Made by a program: the position numbers and the translations under genes | Notes under the pieces: model-generated | Seen by the model: the letters and a program-made list of their open reading frames with translations, nothing else | The model's database searches: none | Told to the model about the DNA's origin: nothing | Source: Caldifarciminota bacterium | GTDB lineage: Bacteria; Hydrothermota; Hydrothermia; UBA1063; CAJXJZ01 | Assembly: GCA_027033555.1 (NCBI GenBank) | Contig: JALVLE010000396.1 | Span: 1-7,110, forward strand | DNA length: 7,110 nucleotides | Direction: 5' to 3' | Part shown: positions 5,987 through 7,110 of the stretch, piece after piece | Layout: the number at the start of each line of letters is the position of its first letter | How positions within the stretch are numbered: position 1 is the stretch's first letter

Positions 5987-7110
5987 GATTCTCTTTCCTC
6001 CGTTTGTTTTTGATGTAAGGTAATACACCTCCTGCCTTTATTATTTTCACCCCTCTCTCGTCCAGTTTAGGCTTTACTTTAATTTCAATCCCTTTGGTTA
6101 TATTTGTGACTTTTACCTCAAACCTATCAATACCTGATGTGTCTATCTCCAGAACGTCTCCCTGGTCTATTTTATCATAATCTTCCTTATTTTCAAAAAC
6201 CAGGGGAAGTATTCCAAAATTAACAAGGTTTGCAAGATGAATCCTTGAGAAGGATTTTGCAAGAACAGCTTTAATTCCAAGATACATAGGTGCGATTGCG
6301 GCGTGCTCTCTGGATGAACCTTGTCCGTAGTTTTCTCCACCTACAATGAAGCCACCACCTTTTTCTTTTGCTCTTTTGTAGAAATCGGGATCTATGACAC
6401 TGAAGACATATTTTGATATCTCGGGAATATTTGAACGCAGTGGCAAAACTTCTGCGCCTCCTCTGAGGATATGATCCGTTGTGATGTCATCACCCACTTT
6501 AATGAGAACTTCACCCCTGATCTTTTCTTTAAGTGGTTCATTTTCAGGGAAAGGTTTTATATTGGGCCCCATTATAATTTCCACCTGCTCAGGAATGGGG
6601 GCAGGTGGTAATATCATCTGATCGTCAATTGCAAATTCTTCAGGTAGCTCAAACACATAGGGCTCTATCCCGAGTTTTCTTGGGTCTGTTATTTCACCGG
6701 TTATAATGGCAGCGGCTGCAGTTTCAGGACTTGCAAGATAGACATAAGCATCCTTGGTGCCAGATCTCCCAAGGAAGTTTCTATTGAATGTCCTTAGAGA
6801 TATACCCTTGGAAGGTGGAGCGAATCCCATTCCAATACAGGGACCGCATGCAGATTCAAGTATTCTTACACCGGCTGATACAAGTATTTCAAGGGCGCCA
6901 TTTCTTGATATTTCTTTTAGTATCTGTCTTGAACCGGGCACCAGAGCAGCTGATACATTGGGATGGACTCTCTTGCCTTTCAACATGTGTGCCACGGTCA
7001 TAATATCCTTAAGTGAGGAGTTTGTGCAGGAGCCAATTGCAACCTGGTGAACCTTTGTGCCTTCAAGTTCTTCCACAGGCACTACATTGTCTGGCATATG
7101 GGGTTTTGCT
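5979..7110 (-). CDS. acn: Aconitate hydratase (Aquifex-type), C-terminal part, 5' end outside the window
   Basis: The frame stays open to the right edge (AKPH precedes MPDNVV), so the ATG at 7097 is internal and about 376 residues are visible. Aconitase interconverts citrate and isocitrate using a 4Fe-4S cluster. All three cluster cysteines are here: one in GSCTNSS near the edge and two in [10 protein letters not shown] about 60 residues later. After a linker comes the swivelling domain, with [24 protein letters not shown] (catalytic Ser/Arg region) and [19 protein letters not shown]. The order, with both halves in one chain, and the wording match the shorter single-chain 'Aquifex-type' putative aconitases (about 640-660 residues) rather than AcnA/AcnB. 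3-isopropylmalate dehydratase or homoaconitase is less likely because those are normally split into two subunits, and the next gene is icd. The C-terminus ends in a basic stretch ([10 protein letters not shown]). Confidence 0.93.
   Translation of the reverse strand, partial: AKPHMPDNVVPVEELEGTKVHQVAIGSCTNSSLKDIMTVAHMLKGKRVHPNVSAALVPGSRQILKEISRNGALEILVSAGVRILESACGPCIGMGFAPPSKGISLRTFNRNFLGRSGTKDAYVYLASPETAAAAIITGEITDPRKLGIEPYVFELPEEFAIDDQMILPPAPIPEQVEIIMGPNIKPFPENEPLKEKIRGEVLIKVGDDITTDHILRGGAEVLPLRSNIPEISKYVFSVIDPDFYKRAKEKGGGFIVGGENYGQGSSREHAAIAPMYLGIKAVLAKSFSRIHLANLVNFGILPLVFENKEDYDKIDQGDVLEIDTSGIDRFEVKVTNITKGIEIKVKPKLDERGVKIIKAGGVLPYIKNKRRKENHG
5997..6001 (-). promoter_or_regulatory. Ribosome binding site of icd, inside the aconitase coding region
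   Basis: GGAGG lies 10 nt before the icd ATG, within the last codons of aconitase. It supports the 5986 start over the upstream in-frame ATG at 6028. The spacing is a little long, so coupling to ribosomes finishing aconitase probably helps initiation. Confidence 0.65.

Noticed and set aside
5987..6028. Longer start for isocitrate dehydrogenase at 6028
   Set aside because: The extra residues ([14 protein letters not shown]) overlap aconitase, have no family similarity, and a ribosome binding site favours the ATG at 5986.
1..7110. CRISPR array, insertion sequence, phage or defence module
   Set aside because: No spaced direct repeats, transposase, integrase or nuclease motifs were found. The two tRNA genes show no flanking attachment-site duplication within the window.

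Overview
The window comes from a bacterium. Its clearest taxonomic clue is the large secreted protease at 702-4631, which ends in a Por/type IX secretion (T9SS) type A C-terminal sorting domain. That points to the Bacteroidetes/FCB side of the tree or one of the uncultivated phyla that share T9SS-like tails. The 'Aquifex-type' single-chain aconitase and Lys/Glu/Ile-rich proteins would fit an anaerobic or thermophilic candidate-phylum lineage (WOR-3/Stahlbacteria-like), but this is a guess. Neither tRNA gene encodes its CCA end.

Every supported gene lies on the minus strand, so the reading order is from right to left. At the right edge is the C-terminal part of aconitase (5979-7110, running off the window). 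Its stop overlaps by 8 nt the start of an NADP-type isocitrate dehydrogenase gene (4730-5986). The two enzymes convert citrate to isocitrate to 2-oxoglutarate and form a translationally coupled TCA-cycle pair. The pair ends in a clear intrinsic terminator (4671-4704).

Within that terminator sits a good sigma70-type promoter for the next gene, a 1309-residue exported clostripain-family (C11) cysteine peptidase with adhesin-like beta-sandwich modules and a T9SS tail (702-4631). This gene is followed by a perfect 15-bp hairpin without a U-tract (661-695) and then by a second near-consensus promoter (621-649).

The second promoter drives a compact, mixed transcription unit: a small Lys/Thr/Gln-rich lipoprotein (292-594), tRNA-Ala(GGC) (211-283), tRNA-Leu(UAG) (115-196), and the start of a BtuF-like periplasmic metal-chelate/cobalamin binding protein (1-108, running off the left edge). 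The gaps are only 8, 14 and 6 nt. tRNA processing would therefore create both the 3' end of the lipoprotein mRNA and the 5' end of the binding-protein mRNA. The binding-protein gene has no Shine-Dalgarno sequence.

I see no CRISPR array, insertion sequence, phage gene or defence system here. The most unusual points are the tRNA sandwich with its near-leaderless downstream gene, the promoter embedded in a terminator, and the architecture of the secreted protease.
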